DNA of 18,223 nucleotides, from NCBI GenBank assembly GCA_040376005.1, contig JBEIRK010000043.1:1-18223 (forward strand), read 5' to 3'. Both the position numbers and the translations under genes were made by a program. How positions within the stretch are numbered: position 1 is the first letter of the stretch; every line of letters begins with the position of its first letter. Shown here piece after piece: positions 7,898 through 14,636 of this stretch. A model generated the notes under the pieces. The model was not told the origin of the DNA and ran no database searches. It was given only the letters and a program-made list of their open reading frames with translations. This stretch comes from JAGXTF01 sp040376005 (lineage in GTDB: Bacteria > Bacteroidota > Bacteroidia > NS11-12g > UBA955).

Positions 7898-8579
7898 TGA
7901 TTTGAAGACAAAATAGCAAGCCGTAGTGATTCAGCAACGGTGCTGCAAATATCGGGTATTTTATATGCTCTGCCAAAACAGGGGCGTCGCCACCTGTAAG
8001 AATGCAGGTATATGAGGAAGGCACAGCGCGAATGCGGTATTCCACTTCCGCTAAAAAACCATACCAAGCGCCTGAACGCATGCTCGTTTCGGTGCTGTCG
8101 CCAATAACTGCGGTAGCAATACCCGCTTCCAACAGCGGCAAGCGACCCGTTTGCTCATGCATGGCGCGGTATCGCATGGTTAAGCCAGGTGAAATACTGC
8201 CTCCTAGAAACACGCCGTTCTCCAAGACCGAGGTGGTAAGACAGGTTCCTGCATCCAGCACCATCACATTCTTATTTGGAAACAAGTGTACCGCACCTGC
8301 TATCGCAGCCAGGCGGTCTCTTCCCAGGGTTTCGGGAGTTGCATATCCGTTGTTGAAGGGCAATTTGCTTTGCGCGTTTAGCGAAAAAACAGGCCCCCGA
8401 AAATCAGAAAACACAGGATCTGGAAAACCACTGCTGTTGCTAATTCCAATGGCCTGCACAAAATCTGGAATCTCTATTCCCTTGCCGGTGGGGAGCACCC
8501 TTACCTCTGAGGGAGATTGCGCATCCTTCCAAAGCACCATTTTAGTGTGTGTATTTCCGATATCAAGGGTAAGTTTCAC
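7887..8579 (-). CDS. coaX: Type III pantothenate kinase
   Basis: A 230-residue protein catalysing the first step of coenzyme A synthesis, pantothenate to 4'-phosphopantothenate, in the cytoplasm. It shows the ASKHA-fold hallmarks of CoaX: DIGNT (6-10, phosphate-binding), GRDR (86-89), VLDAGTCLT (107-114, the second phosphate loop with the catalytic-site Asp) and GGSISPGLTMR (126-136). The start codon is GTG at 8579, directly before the conserved DxGNT segment, leaving no room for a later start. A TAACTTTG box lies 27 nt upstream. It is the first gene of a tightly overlapping run that continues with the barrel protein, LptC and the 74-aa protein. Its length is slightly short but within the family range. 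Confidence 0.95.
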   Translation of the reverse strand: MKLTLDIGNTHTKMVLWKDAQSPSEVRVLPTGKGIEIPDFVQAIGISNSSGFPDPVFSDFRGPVFSLNAQSKLPFNNGYATPETLGRDRLAAIAGAVHLFPNKNVMVLDAGTCLTTSVLENGVFLGGSISPGLTMRYRAMHEQTGRLPLLEAGIATAVIGDSTETSMRSGAWYGFLAEVEYRIRAVPSSYTCILTGGDAPVLAEHIKYPIFAAPLLNHYGLLFCLQINEL

Positions 8580-8606
8580 TCGGGGGTTAAACGCTTAGGA
8601 AAGGAG

Positions 8607-8614
8607 CAAAGTTA
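8607..8614 (-). promoter_or_regulatory. -7 box TAACTTTG upstream of coaX
   Basis: On the leftward strand TAACTTTG (8614-8607) fits TAnnTTTG and lies 27 nt before the GTG start. No convincing -33 TTTG is present at 17-22 bp. It shares a 107-bp divergent spacer with the promoter of the PhnA-like gene. Confidence 0.45.
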
Positions 8615-8652
8615 CAGTGGTTCGCATAAAAAGCGATGCAGGGTTCAAGGAC

Positions 8653-8682
8653 TTTGGTGGTCCAATCGATTTAATACCTTTG
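8653..8682 (+). promoter_or_regulatory. Promoter of the PhnA-like gene, leaderless type
   Basis: TTTG (8653-8656), an 18-bp spacer and TACCTTTG (8675-8682) give the full Bacteroidota promoter pattern. Only four bases (CCCC) separate the -7 box from the ATG at 8687, so the transcript probably starts at the start codon. Confidence 0.7.
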
Positions 8683-8686
8683 CCCC

Positions 8687-8896
8687 ATGGAAGTTAAAGA
8701 CAGCAATGGCAATATCCTCAGCGACGGCGATTCCGTAACATTGATAAAAGACTTAAAGGTGAAAGGCACTTCTACCACCTTGAAGCGCGGAACCACGGTA
8801 AAAAACATCAAACTCACAGACAATGCAGATGAAATTGACTGCCGGGTAAATAAAGTCGCAATGGTATTGCGAACGGAATTTGTAAAGAAAACCTAA
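8687..8896 (+). CDS. Stand-alone PhnA-like domain protein, 69 aa
   Basis: The protein consists only of the C-terminal PhnA/YjdM beta-barrel domain: VKDSNGNILSDGDSVTLIKD, LKVKGTSTTLKRGTTVKNI, then DEIDCRVNKVAMVLRTEFVKK. The N-terminal zinc-ribbon of full-length PhnA/YjdM is absent, which is common in Bacteroidota. The family name comes from a position near the alkylphosphonate genes of Escherichia coli, but a role in phosphonate use is not established and no phosphonate genes are nearby. It is a single-gene unit with a strong promoter. Its last codons overlap the end of the convergent WbqC-family gene by 4 bp, so there is no room for a terminator. Confidence 0.92.
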   Translation: MEVKDSNGNILSDGDSVTLIKDLKVKGTSTTLKRGTTVKNIKLTDNADEIDCRVNKVAMVLRTEFVKKT

Positions 8897-9450
8897 GGCT
8901 GCGACTTTAGATAGTCTCCCGCTTCTGGACCTAGATTAAACAAGAGATCTAGCGCTGAGAGTGTGGGTCTAAATCCAAACCGATCTTCAAATACTTGCGG
9001 ATACGCTTGTGGTGTGCGCGGCACCCATGTGCTTGCCTCCTGTTCCACATGAAACTCCGGACAAGGGATATCAAAGGCCTTGCAAAGCACTTCTATAGAA
9101 GCTTGGTTTAACTCGGCCAAAGAGTAGGAAGTATTTTCAATCAGGGGCAGAATTTTATAATCATAAAACTCATAAAACGGCGCCTTTCCGTAGGCAGACC
9201 GCAGCGAATGCGCATGTTCTTTCGCCCACTTTTCGCGGCGTGAGATTTGGGTATGAAGAAACAATTGTTTTTCACCTGTGTGCACAATAGGCACTGCCAG
9301 CGCTTGTGTATCGTTGGGACCGCCGATATAGCAGCGGTTGCGCAGGCTTTGTTTTTCAAAATACCCGCCCATGCCTACCACGCTTTGGGACTGTGCCGCA
9401 TCCAAAAACCATGATACAGGGGGAAACAAAAACGGAGGTAAAACAGTCAT
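8893..9450 (-). CDS. WbqC-family protein
   Basis: A 185-residue protein of the WbqC-like family (DUF-type, named for an O-antigen cluster gene; biochemical activity not established). Visible family signatures are SWFLDAAQ near the start, YFEKQSLRNRCYI (about 30-42), KWAKEHAHSLRSAYGKAPFY (74-93) and the C-terminal YPQVFEDRFGFRP followed by LSALDLLFNLGPEAGDYL. I place the start at the ATG at 9450, which overlaps the folK stop as ATGA; a 12-residue upstream extension would run back into folK. Coupling to folK through ATGA suggests the two are co-transcribed, though their functions have no obvious link. The gene converges on and overlaps the PhnA-like gene by 4 bp. Confidence 0.9.
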   Translation of the reverse strand: MTVLPPFLFPPVSWFLDAAQSQSVVGMGGYFEKQSLRNRCYIGGPNDTQALAVPIVHTGEKQLFLHTQISRREKWAKEHAHSLRSAYGKAPFYEFYDYKILPLIENTSYSLAELNQASIEVLCKAFDIPCPEFHVEQEASTWVPRTPQAYPQVFEDRFGFRPTLSALDLLFNLGPEAGDYLKSQP

Positions 9451-9932
9451 GGCTGGTATAGGGTTACAGGTAAAATATCTTCGCAATTTTCCAGCATTTC
9501 AGAAACACTTAACTTCAATACTGGATGTATATAATCAGGCATTATTTCATGCAACGGTTGAAGTATAAATCTGCGTTTGTGCAAATAGGGATGCGGAACC
9601 ATTAAATCCGACTCGTTAATGACATCATGGTCATAGAATAGGATATCCAAATCTATGATTCTGGGGCCCCACTTCTGCTGTCGTTGGCGGCCCATGGCGC
9701 GTTCTATGGCCAGCATAAGTTCCATACATTGGCTGGGTTTGTGCACCGTTTCCACGCAAAGCACTTGGTTGAGAAATGCCGGTTGGGCTTCCATGCCCCA
9801 GGCCGCAGTTTCATACACCGCAGAAGCCTTAAGCAATGCAAAGCCGTGTGCCTCAAGTGCCGCAATGGCGGACTGAAGGTGTTGCTCCCTTTCTCCCTGG
9901 TTGCTGCCCGTGCTTATGATGACCGTATGCAT
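9447..9932 (-). CDS. folK: 2-amino-4-hydroxy-6-hydroxymethyldihydropteridine diphosphokinase
   Basis: HPPK transfers pyrophosphate from ATP to the pterin in folate synthesis. The 161-residue product has the family features in order: IISTGSNQGE at 5-14, SAVYETAAWGM at 37-47, the diagnostic WGPRIIDLDILFY at 88-100 with the metal-binding Asp pair, and VPHPYLHKRRFIL (112-124). I prefer the ATG at 9932 because the first beta-strand (HTVIISTGSN) begins at once after it; a GTG four codons upstream is an alternative. The last codons overlap the WbqC-family gene. A near-consensus TAATTTG lies about 15 nt upstream of the ATG but is one base short, so the promoter is uncertain. Confidence 0.95.
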   Translation of the reverse strand: MHTVIISTGSNQGEREQHLQSAIAALEAHGFALLKASAVYETAAWGMEAQPAFLNQVLCVETVHKPSQCMELMLAIERAMGRQRQQKWGPRIIDLDILFYDHDVINESDLMVPHPYLHKRRFILQPLHEIMPDYIHPVLKLSVSEMLENCEDILPVTLYQP

Positions 9933-10038
9933 AAAAGAAATCACAAATTACGCATAAAAATGGGGCTTGTGGCGCAGTTTCGACCGATAAATGACAGGGT
10001 TAAGCGCATATTGGGCATATTTTTTGACACCAAGCTGT

Positions 10039-10046
10039 TACTTTCG
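10039..10046 (+). promoter_or_regulatory. Possible -7 box of the M16 peptidase gene
   Basis: TACTTTCG differs at one position from TAnnTTTG and ends 12 nt before the ATG at 10059. No -33 TTTG at the right spacing is visible (the nearest TTTG is 12 bp away). It is listed because of its position only. Confidence 0.3.
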
Positions 10047-10058
10047 CAGCACAACTCT

Positions 10059-12992
10059 ATGTTACACAGAATTATCATCGGCGCCCTTGCATTGTTCTTC
10101 GCTGTGCAGGGCAATGCGCAGTCCAGAATTGCCAGTTACCACGACGAAAAAACGGAGAAATGGACCGTTCGGATTTATGACAACGACCCTTTGAAAACCC
10201 GCGAGTACACCCTACTCAATGGCATGAAGGTGATTACCTCACTCAACAAACAGCAGCCTAGGATTAGCACCATGGTTGTGGTAAAAACGGGAAGTAAAAA
10301 CGACCCTGCAGACCACACTGGCTTGGCGCATTACTTAGAACACATGTTGTTCAAGGGCACCGACCAATATGGCAGTCTCGACTGGGCCAAAGAAAAAGTA
10401 TATCTCGATCAGATAGACGCACTTTATGAGCTGTATAATCACAGCACAGATGAGAATGAAAGAATAAACATCTACAGAAGAATTGACAGTGTAAGCCAGA
10501 TTGCGGCCACCTTTGCTATTGCCAACGAGTACGACAAAATGTGCCAGGCTATGGGCGCTTCCGGCACCAATGCATTTACCAGCAATGAAATGACGGTGTA
10601 TGTAAATGATGTGCCTAGCAATATGTTTCACAAATGGATAGAACTGGAAGCTGAACGCTACCGCAATCCTATTTTGCGCCTGTTCCACACCGAGTTAGAG
10701 GCAGTGTATGAGGAGAAAAATATTAGTCTGGATGATGACAACTCTAAGGTTTGGGAAAAACTCTATGCTGAGTTATTTCAAAACCACAACTACGGCAAGC
10801 AAACCACCATTGGCACCGTGGAACATTTGAAAAACCCTTCTTTGTTGGCCATTCGCGATTACTACAAGAAATACTATGTGCCGAACAACATGGCGGTAGT
10901 ATTAAGCGGTGATTTTGACCCAGATGTGGCGGCTGATGCCATTGCGGAGCATTTCAATTACATGAAACCTGCTGAGGTTCCACAATACAGCTTTGAGCAA
11001 GAAATGCCCCATGTAAATCCCAGAAGTTTTGATATTACCGGTCCTGATGCCGCGTGGGTAACCATAGGCTACCGATTGCCCGGTGCGGGCTGGAATAACG
11101 GCCGTGATGCGCGTGCTGCAAAACTGGTAGACCTGTTGTTGAACAACAGCAGCGCTGGTTTAATAGACCTAAACTTGGTAAAAAAGCAAAAAGTACTGTC
11201 CGCATACTCTACTGTGGAGATTATGCCTGACTACTCCATTTTCATATTAAGCGGCAAACCCAAGTCGGGACAAAGTTTAGAAGAAGTGCGAGACCTACTT
11301 ACAGAGCAAATGAACCTCATTATTGAAGGCAAGTTTGACGACGAGTTATTGAAGGCCATTATTCTGAATGAAGAAATCAGCCGCATCAACAACTTCAAGG
11401 ACAATGCCACCCGCTGTTATTTTTACATGGATGCCTTTATCAACGGCATGACCTATCAGCAGGCGTACAACGAACTGTGGGAAATGCAGCGCATGCGCAA
11501 AGAGGAAATCATGGAAATTGCAGCGGAGTATTTGAACAAAGACCGTGTAGAAATTTTCAAGAGAGAAGGCGCGGATAGCAGCATTTCAAAAATCACCAAG
11601 CCTGAAATCAATCCCGTAGCCTTGAACCGCGACAAGCAAAGCACTTTTGTAACCCAGTGGTTGGCAGAAGAAACTGAGCCTATTACCCCAGTGTATGCCG
11701 ATTTTGATTTGGTTAAAAAAGGCAGTCTTGGCGACATTGACTTGTACTATGTAAGAAACACCCAAAACCGTCTATTCACCCTAGAGTACCGCTACGAGTA
11801 TGGACGTTTCCACAACAAGAAACTTCCCTTGGCGATGAAATATTTGTCATTGGCGGGCACTGCGGAAATGAGTGCGGAAGAGATTGGAAAGAAGATGTAC
11901 AGTTTGGGTTGCAAGTTCTATGCGCAAAGCTCGGAACGCAGCAGCAGCATTGTACTCACTGGACCCGAAGAAAATTTTGATGCAGCGGTTACCATTTTAG
12001 AATCGCTACTGGCGGGCATTACCGACGATGACAATGCGATGGCTGAGCTGATTTCCAATGAGGAAAAAGCCCGTTCGGATGCCAAGTTAAACAACAGAGT
12101 CATCGCGAGCCGTGTAGCCCAATACGCACTTTACGGGGCGAACAACCCTTCTACTTGGGTATTGTCAACTGCGGAATTGCGCAGCTTAAAGGCTTCAGAA
12201 GTAAGCGGTTTGTTGCGCAAAATGGCATCTAAAAAACATGCGGTAATGTATTACGGCATGCGCAAGCAAGAAGAACTGCAGCAAAGCATAAGCAGCATGC
12301 ACAAGGCAAGTAAAGCCTCAACTGTGGATGCCCCTGCTGTATTTACCCCTATTGAACACAAGGAAAAAACGGTGTACTTTGTCAACTACGACATGGTACA
12401 GGCCAGCATTTGGTGGATGAGCAAAAGTGATGTTTACAAGGCAGAAGAAGAGCCTGTAATTGCTGCATTTAACCAATATTTTGGCGGTGATATGAGCAGT
12501 GTGGTGTTTCAAAACATACGTGAGAGCAAGGCGCTGGCTTACAGCACCTATGCTTACTACAACACCCCAAGCCGCGCTGGCGAGCACAATACTGTGGTGG
12601 CATTTATTGGCACGCAGGCAGACAAGTTTCACGATGCGGTAGAAGGCATGAATGAGTTGTTGAAGAAGCTTCCAAAAGACGAGAACGTATTTGCCTTGAG
12701 CAAAGAGAGCATTAAAAACCGCATAGAAACTGAGAGAATAGACGAGTCGAACCTCACCTATTACCTGCTGGCCTATCGCGATTTAAATATCAGCAGCGAC
12801 CCGAATAAGGAAATTTACGTGGCATTGCCCAGCATGGATATGGACGACATCGCCAAGTTCCACAAATCCCGCATTGCGGGTGCAAATTTTGCCTATGGCA
12901 TTGTTGCGAGCCAAGAACGCGTAAGCACCAAGGAATTGGAGAAATACGGCAAGGTAAGCAGCTTAACCCTAGAACAAATTTTCGGCTACTAA
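10059..12992 (+). CDS. M16 (insulinase/pitrilysin) family zinc peptidase, two-domain
   Basis: A 977-residue secreted peptidase. The start is the ATG at 10059, which gives a signal peptide (IIIGALALFFAVQGNAQ, to about residue 21); the frame is open further upstream only because it runs antisense to folK. The N-terminal domain has the inverted zinc motif HYLEH (His91, Glu94, His95) in GLAHYLEHMLFKGT, the downstream zinc ligand in ELEAVYEEK (213-220), and NAFTSNEMTVYVNDVP. About 70 residues rich in charged helix lie between HYLEH and NAFTS, roughly double the usual distance. The second half (from about 555) repeats the fold without a zinc site, as expected, and keeps FQNIRESKALAYSTYAYYN. Substrate-clamping by two M16 halves is known for the family; the target here is unknown. 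Probably periplasmic. Confidence 0.94.
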   Translation: MLHRIIIGALALFFAVQGNAQSRIASYHDEKTEKWTVRIYDNDPLKTREYTLLNGMKVITSLNKQQPRISTMVVVKTGSKNDPADHTGLAHYLEHMLFKGTDQYGSLDWAKEKVYLDQIDALYELYNHSTDENERINIYRRIDSVSQIAATFAIANEYDKMCQAMGASGTNAFTSNEMTVYVNDVPSNMFHKWIELEAERYRNPILRLFHTELEAVYEEKNISLDDDNSKVWEKLYAELFQNHNYGKQTTIGTVEHLKNPSLLAIRDYYKKYYVPNNMAVVLSGDFDPDVAADAIAEHFNYMKPAEVPQYSFEQEMPHVNPRSFDITGPDAAWVTIGYRLPGAGWNNGRDARAAKLVDLLLNNSSAGLIDLNLVKKQKVLSAYSTVEIMPDYSIFILSGKPKSGQSLEEVRDLLTEQMNLIIEGKFDDELLKAIILNEEISRINNFKDNATRCYFYMDAFINGMTYQQAYNELWEMQRMRKEEIMEIAAEYLNKDRVEIFKREGADSSISKITKPEINPVALNRDKQSTFVTQWLAEETEPITPVYADFDLVKKGSLGDIDLYYVRNTQNRLFTLEYRYEYGRFHNKKLPLAMKYLSLAGTAEMSAEEIGKKMYSLGCKFYAQSSERSSSIVLTGPEENFDAAVTILESLLAGITDDDNAMAELISNEEKARSDAKLNNRVIASRVAQYALYGANNPSTWVLSTAELRSLKASEVSGLLRKMASKKHAVMYYGMRKQEELQQSISSMHKASKASTVDAPAVFTPIEHKEKTVYFVNYDMVQASIWWMSKSDVYKAEEEPVIAAFNQYFGGDMSSVVFQNIRESKALAYSTYAYYNTPSRAGEHNTVVAFIGTQADKFHDAVEGMNELLKKLPKDENVFALSKESIKNRIETERIDESNLTYYLLAYRDLNISSDPNKEIYVALPSMDMDDIAKFHKSRIAGANFAYGIVASQERVSTKELEKYGKVSSLTLEQIFGY

Positions 12993-13010
12993 GCTGAGAG
13001 GAGCTAAACT

Positions 13011-13047
13011 AAAAAACGCCCGAAGATTGCGTCTTCGGGCGTTTTTT
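13011..13047 (+). terminator. Strong factor-independent terminator after the M16 gene
   Basis: A perfect 16-bp stem (13011-13026 pairing with 13032-13047) closes a TTGCG loop; the core is CGCCCGAAGA/TCTTCGGGCG and it ends in a run of seven T. The A-run on the left side would let it act in both directions. It starts 18 nt after the stop codon. Confidence 0.93.
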
Positions 13048-13048
13048 T

Positions 13049-13670
13049 ATGGTTATCCCTTTTTGTATTCATTCGATCCGTGAAACTTTCAATAGAGTAT
13101 AACGTTAATATGCATTACCTAGACTGTTACTGCGAACTCAATCCTGATTATCATGTATAACTTCGCCTGCGACGCAGTCAAAATAACCCAATTCGCAATT
13201 GACCAAAACTTGAAAATGTGGATAACTTACACAGGGGGGGGGCTTGTTTTTTTCACATTTTGTTTTCTACATTCGTATTGCTTTTAAATTGAATGAAACG
13301 CAAGACTTCGATTAAAAAGCAACTTTTCTACCCGGTTATATTGTGTGTTTATGATTTTTGCGTGTCCTGAATATACAGGATTTCCGGGATAAAATACAAA
13401 AAGGACAAGTGTTAGTGTTCCTCTGCACGTCAATTCGCATGCAAATGCGAACCCTTGCAGGCGCCGTTCACTAACACACCGCGCTTGCATTGTATCAAAC
13501 CCTCTGTGCGGAGAACATTTCATTGTCATCATTGTATTGAGAAAACTACAAGTCTGGCCAGGCTTTTTCACCCTTGTTCCACCGAGTGGAATGCCGTTCC
13601 TCTCAGGGCGATCTGAGTGGCGTGTAGCCGAAATACGATAACGAGTAGGAAGAAAATTATTATTTAAAAA
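13049..13670. other. 622-bp gene-free stretch with DnaA-box-like 9-mer, G9 run and palindromes
   Basis: I find no believable gene here. The longest frame (leftward, 13571-13284, 95 codons, GTG start) runs through the palindromes, has no domain signature and is rejected. Landmarks: TGTGGATAA at 13217-13225, the exact complement of the DnaA box TTATCCACA; a run of nine G at 13234-13242; TCCTG/CAGGA at 13365-13380; the nested palindrome at 13409-13477; CTGGCCAG at 13554-13561; TTCCAC-CGA-GTGGAA at 13577-13591; and an 8-bp stem with one mismatch at 13599-13620. No TAnnTTTG box precedes the next gene at 13671. Confidence 0.6.
13409..13477. repeat. Three-tier nested imperfect palindrome, 69 bp
   Basis: Three complementary pairs are nested in order: GTGTTAGTG (13409-13417) with CACTAACAC (13469-13477); CTGCA (13423-13427) with TGCAG (13456-13460); and TTCGCAT (13434-13440) with ATGCGAA (13445-13451), closed by the tetraloop GCAA, which fits GNRA. 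Together 21 bp can pair. This suggests either a folded RNA or a palindromic dispersed repeat. The outer ends read GTTAG...CTAAC, the reverse of integron attC ends, so it is not a standard attC site. Confidence 0.6.
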
Positions 13671-14309
13671 ATGAAGAAAATATTTTTATTGCTTTATGGA
13701 ACTCTGGCATTGTGTTCTAATTCTTTTGCAAACACTCAAGTAATCGAATGTGCCCACTCTGCTAGCAGTGTGCTATTAGCTATGGGTAGCTTATCAGAAT
13801 CCGGTGTATGTCAGTTAAAGCAGATATTAAACGGCACTGAATCAAATTCTGATAAATGGACCTTGATTTGCAATAATTCGGAGTTAGACAATTATCAGAA
13901 CGCTGTTGAAAACAATATAACCGTGTTTACCACTAATGATTTCATCAATTTAATGGCAGATGAAACGAATGTAAATCTTTTTGTTGAAACAGTAATTGAA
14001 GATCTTGGAATTGTAAATGGTGGAGCAACCTCAGATTGTGCAGCTTATAATTCAGCCATAAGGAACATAGGAACTGAATGGAAAAGATGCTTAAGAAATG
14101 CAGCTATTACATGTGGAATAGGTGTTGGCAGCTTTTTCCTTTATCAAGCATGTTACGGTATATCAAGTAGCCTTTGTCATTATGATGCACTTGTGGATAT
14201 AAATACTGCTAGGAGCCAATATCCGGGTTGTGGCAATGGAACATTAGCAACAGATGCATGGTGGGATGAAGCACATATATTTCCTAACAACTGCACTTCT
14301 AGTCAATGA
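13671..14309 (+). CDS. Exported cysteine-rich protein of unknown function
   Basis: A 212-residue protein with a clean signal peptide (MKKIFLLLYGTLALCSNSFA, cleavage about residue 20). The predicted mature part has ten cysteines (27, 47, 67, 123, 140, 148, 161, 169, 187, 208), an even number that would suit disulfide bonding in the periplasm or outside the cell. Residues about 142-168 form a small-residue and aromatic hydrophobic stretch (AAITCGIGVGSFFLYQACYG) that could insert in or lie on a membrane. I know no family with this pattern. The gene is more AT-rich than the core genes, lacks a recognisable promoter box, and is closed by its own terminator, so it is probably transcribed alone. It opens the accessory block that runs to 16169. 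Confidence 0.8.
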   Translation: MKKIFLLLYGTLALCSNSFANTQVIECAHSASSVLLAMGSLSESGVCQLKQILNGTESNSDKWTLICNNSELDNYQNAVENNITVFTTNDFINLMADETNVNLFVETVIEDLGIVNGGATSDCAAYNSAIRNIGTEWKRCLRNAAITCGIGVGSFFLYQACYGISSSLCHYDALVDINTARSQYPGCGNGTLATDAWWDEAHIFPNNCTSSQ

Positions 14310-14334
14310 TTGTAGCTGGAAATAATCAAGAATT

Positions 14335-14373
14335 AAATATAGAGTTATGCTTTAATTGCATAACTCTATATTT
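14335..14373 (+). terminator. Strong hairpin terminator after the cysteine-rich gene
   Basis: A perfect 16-bp stem (14335-14350 with 14358-14373; AAATATAGAGTTATGC and its complement) closes a 7-nt loop TTTAATT and ends in TTT. Four more pairs (AATT/AATT) follow after a one-base bulge. It starts 26 nt after the TGA and separates this gene from the next three. Confidence 0.85.
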
Positions 14374-14407
14374 GAATTAAACTATAATAAAAATTAAAAC
14401 GAAAACA

Positions 14408-14620
14408 ATGAAATTAATATATTCTGTATGTGTGATTTCGGCAATTTTGATAGCACAATTGCATTTGAATCCTTTATATATTATATATGTGCTTATCACA
14501 TATAATATAATTGTCGAAATCCATTCTAAATACAATGAAGAACCAAAAATTCAAACTGCTATTTTTATTCTAATTCGATGGTTAGCACTTGGTTTAGGTA
14601 TTTACCTTTTTTATAATTAA
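14408..14620 (+). CDS. Small hydrophobic membrane protein, 70 aa
   Basis: The sequence is almost wholly membrane-embedded: hydrophobic segments at about residues 4-17 and 22-38 (NPLYIIYVLITYNIIVEI), a short charged loop (HSKYNEEPKIQT) and a third segment at 49-68 (AIFILIRWLALGLGIYLFY). No family is recognised. It is strongly AT-rich: positions 14461-14520 hold only 13 G or C of 60. The ATG follows a purine-rich stretch without a clear Shine-Dalgarno site. The next gene begins 16 nt after its stop, so the two are likely co-transcribed. Being small and low in complexity it could be a chance frame, but the ATG, the topology and the tight spacing favour a real gene. Confidence 0.6.
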   Translation: MKLIYSVCVISAILIAQLHLNPLYIIYVLITYNIIVEIHSKYNEEPKIQTAIFILIRWLALGLGIYLFYN

Positions 14621-14636
14621 ACCAATAGAAATAAAT

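Noticed and set aside
9684..10058. 125-codon N-terminal extension of the M16 peptidase frame
   Set aside because: It is antisense to folK. The ATG at 10059 gives a proper signal peptide directly before the M16 domain.
13090..13160. Very short rightward frame beginning MHYLDCYCELNP
   Set aside because: Only 16 codons with no supporting context.
13409..13477. Integron attC site
   Set aside because: The outer ends read GTTAG...CTAAC, opposite to attC (TAAC...GTTA), and there is no integrase or cassette array.
13284..13571. 95-codon leftward frame in the gene-free region
   Set aside because: It starts with GTG, runs through the nested palindrome and other hairpins, shows no signal or domain pattern and has no promoter box. 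It is probably a by-product of the repeat sequence.
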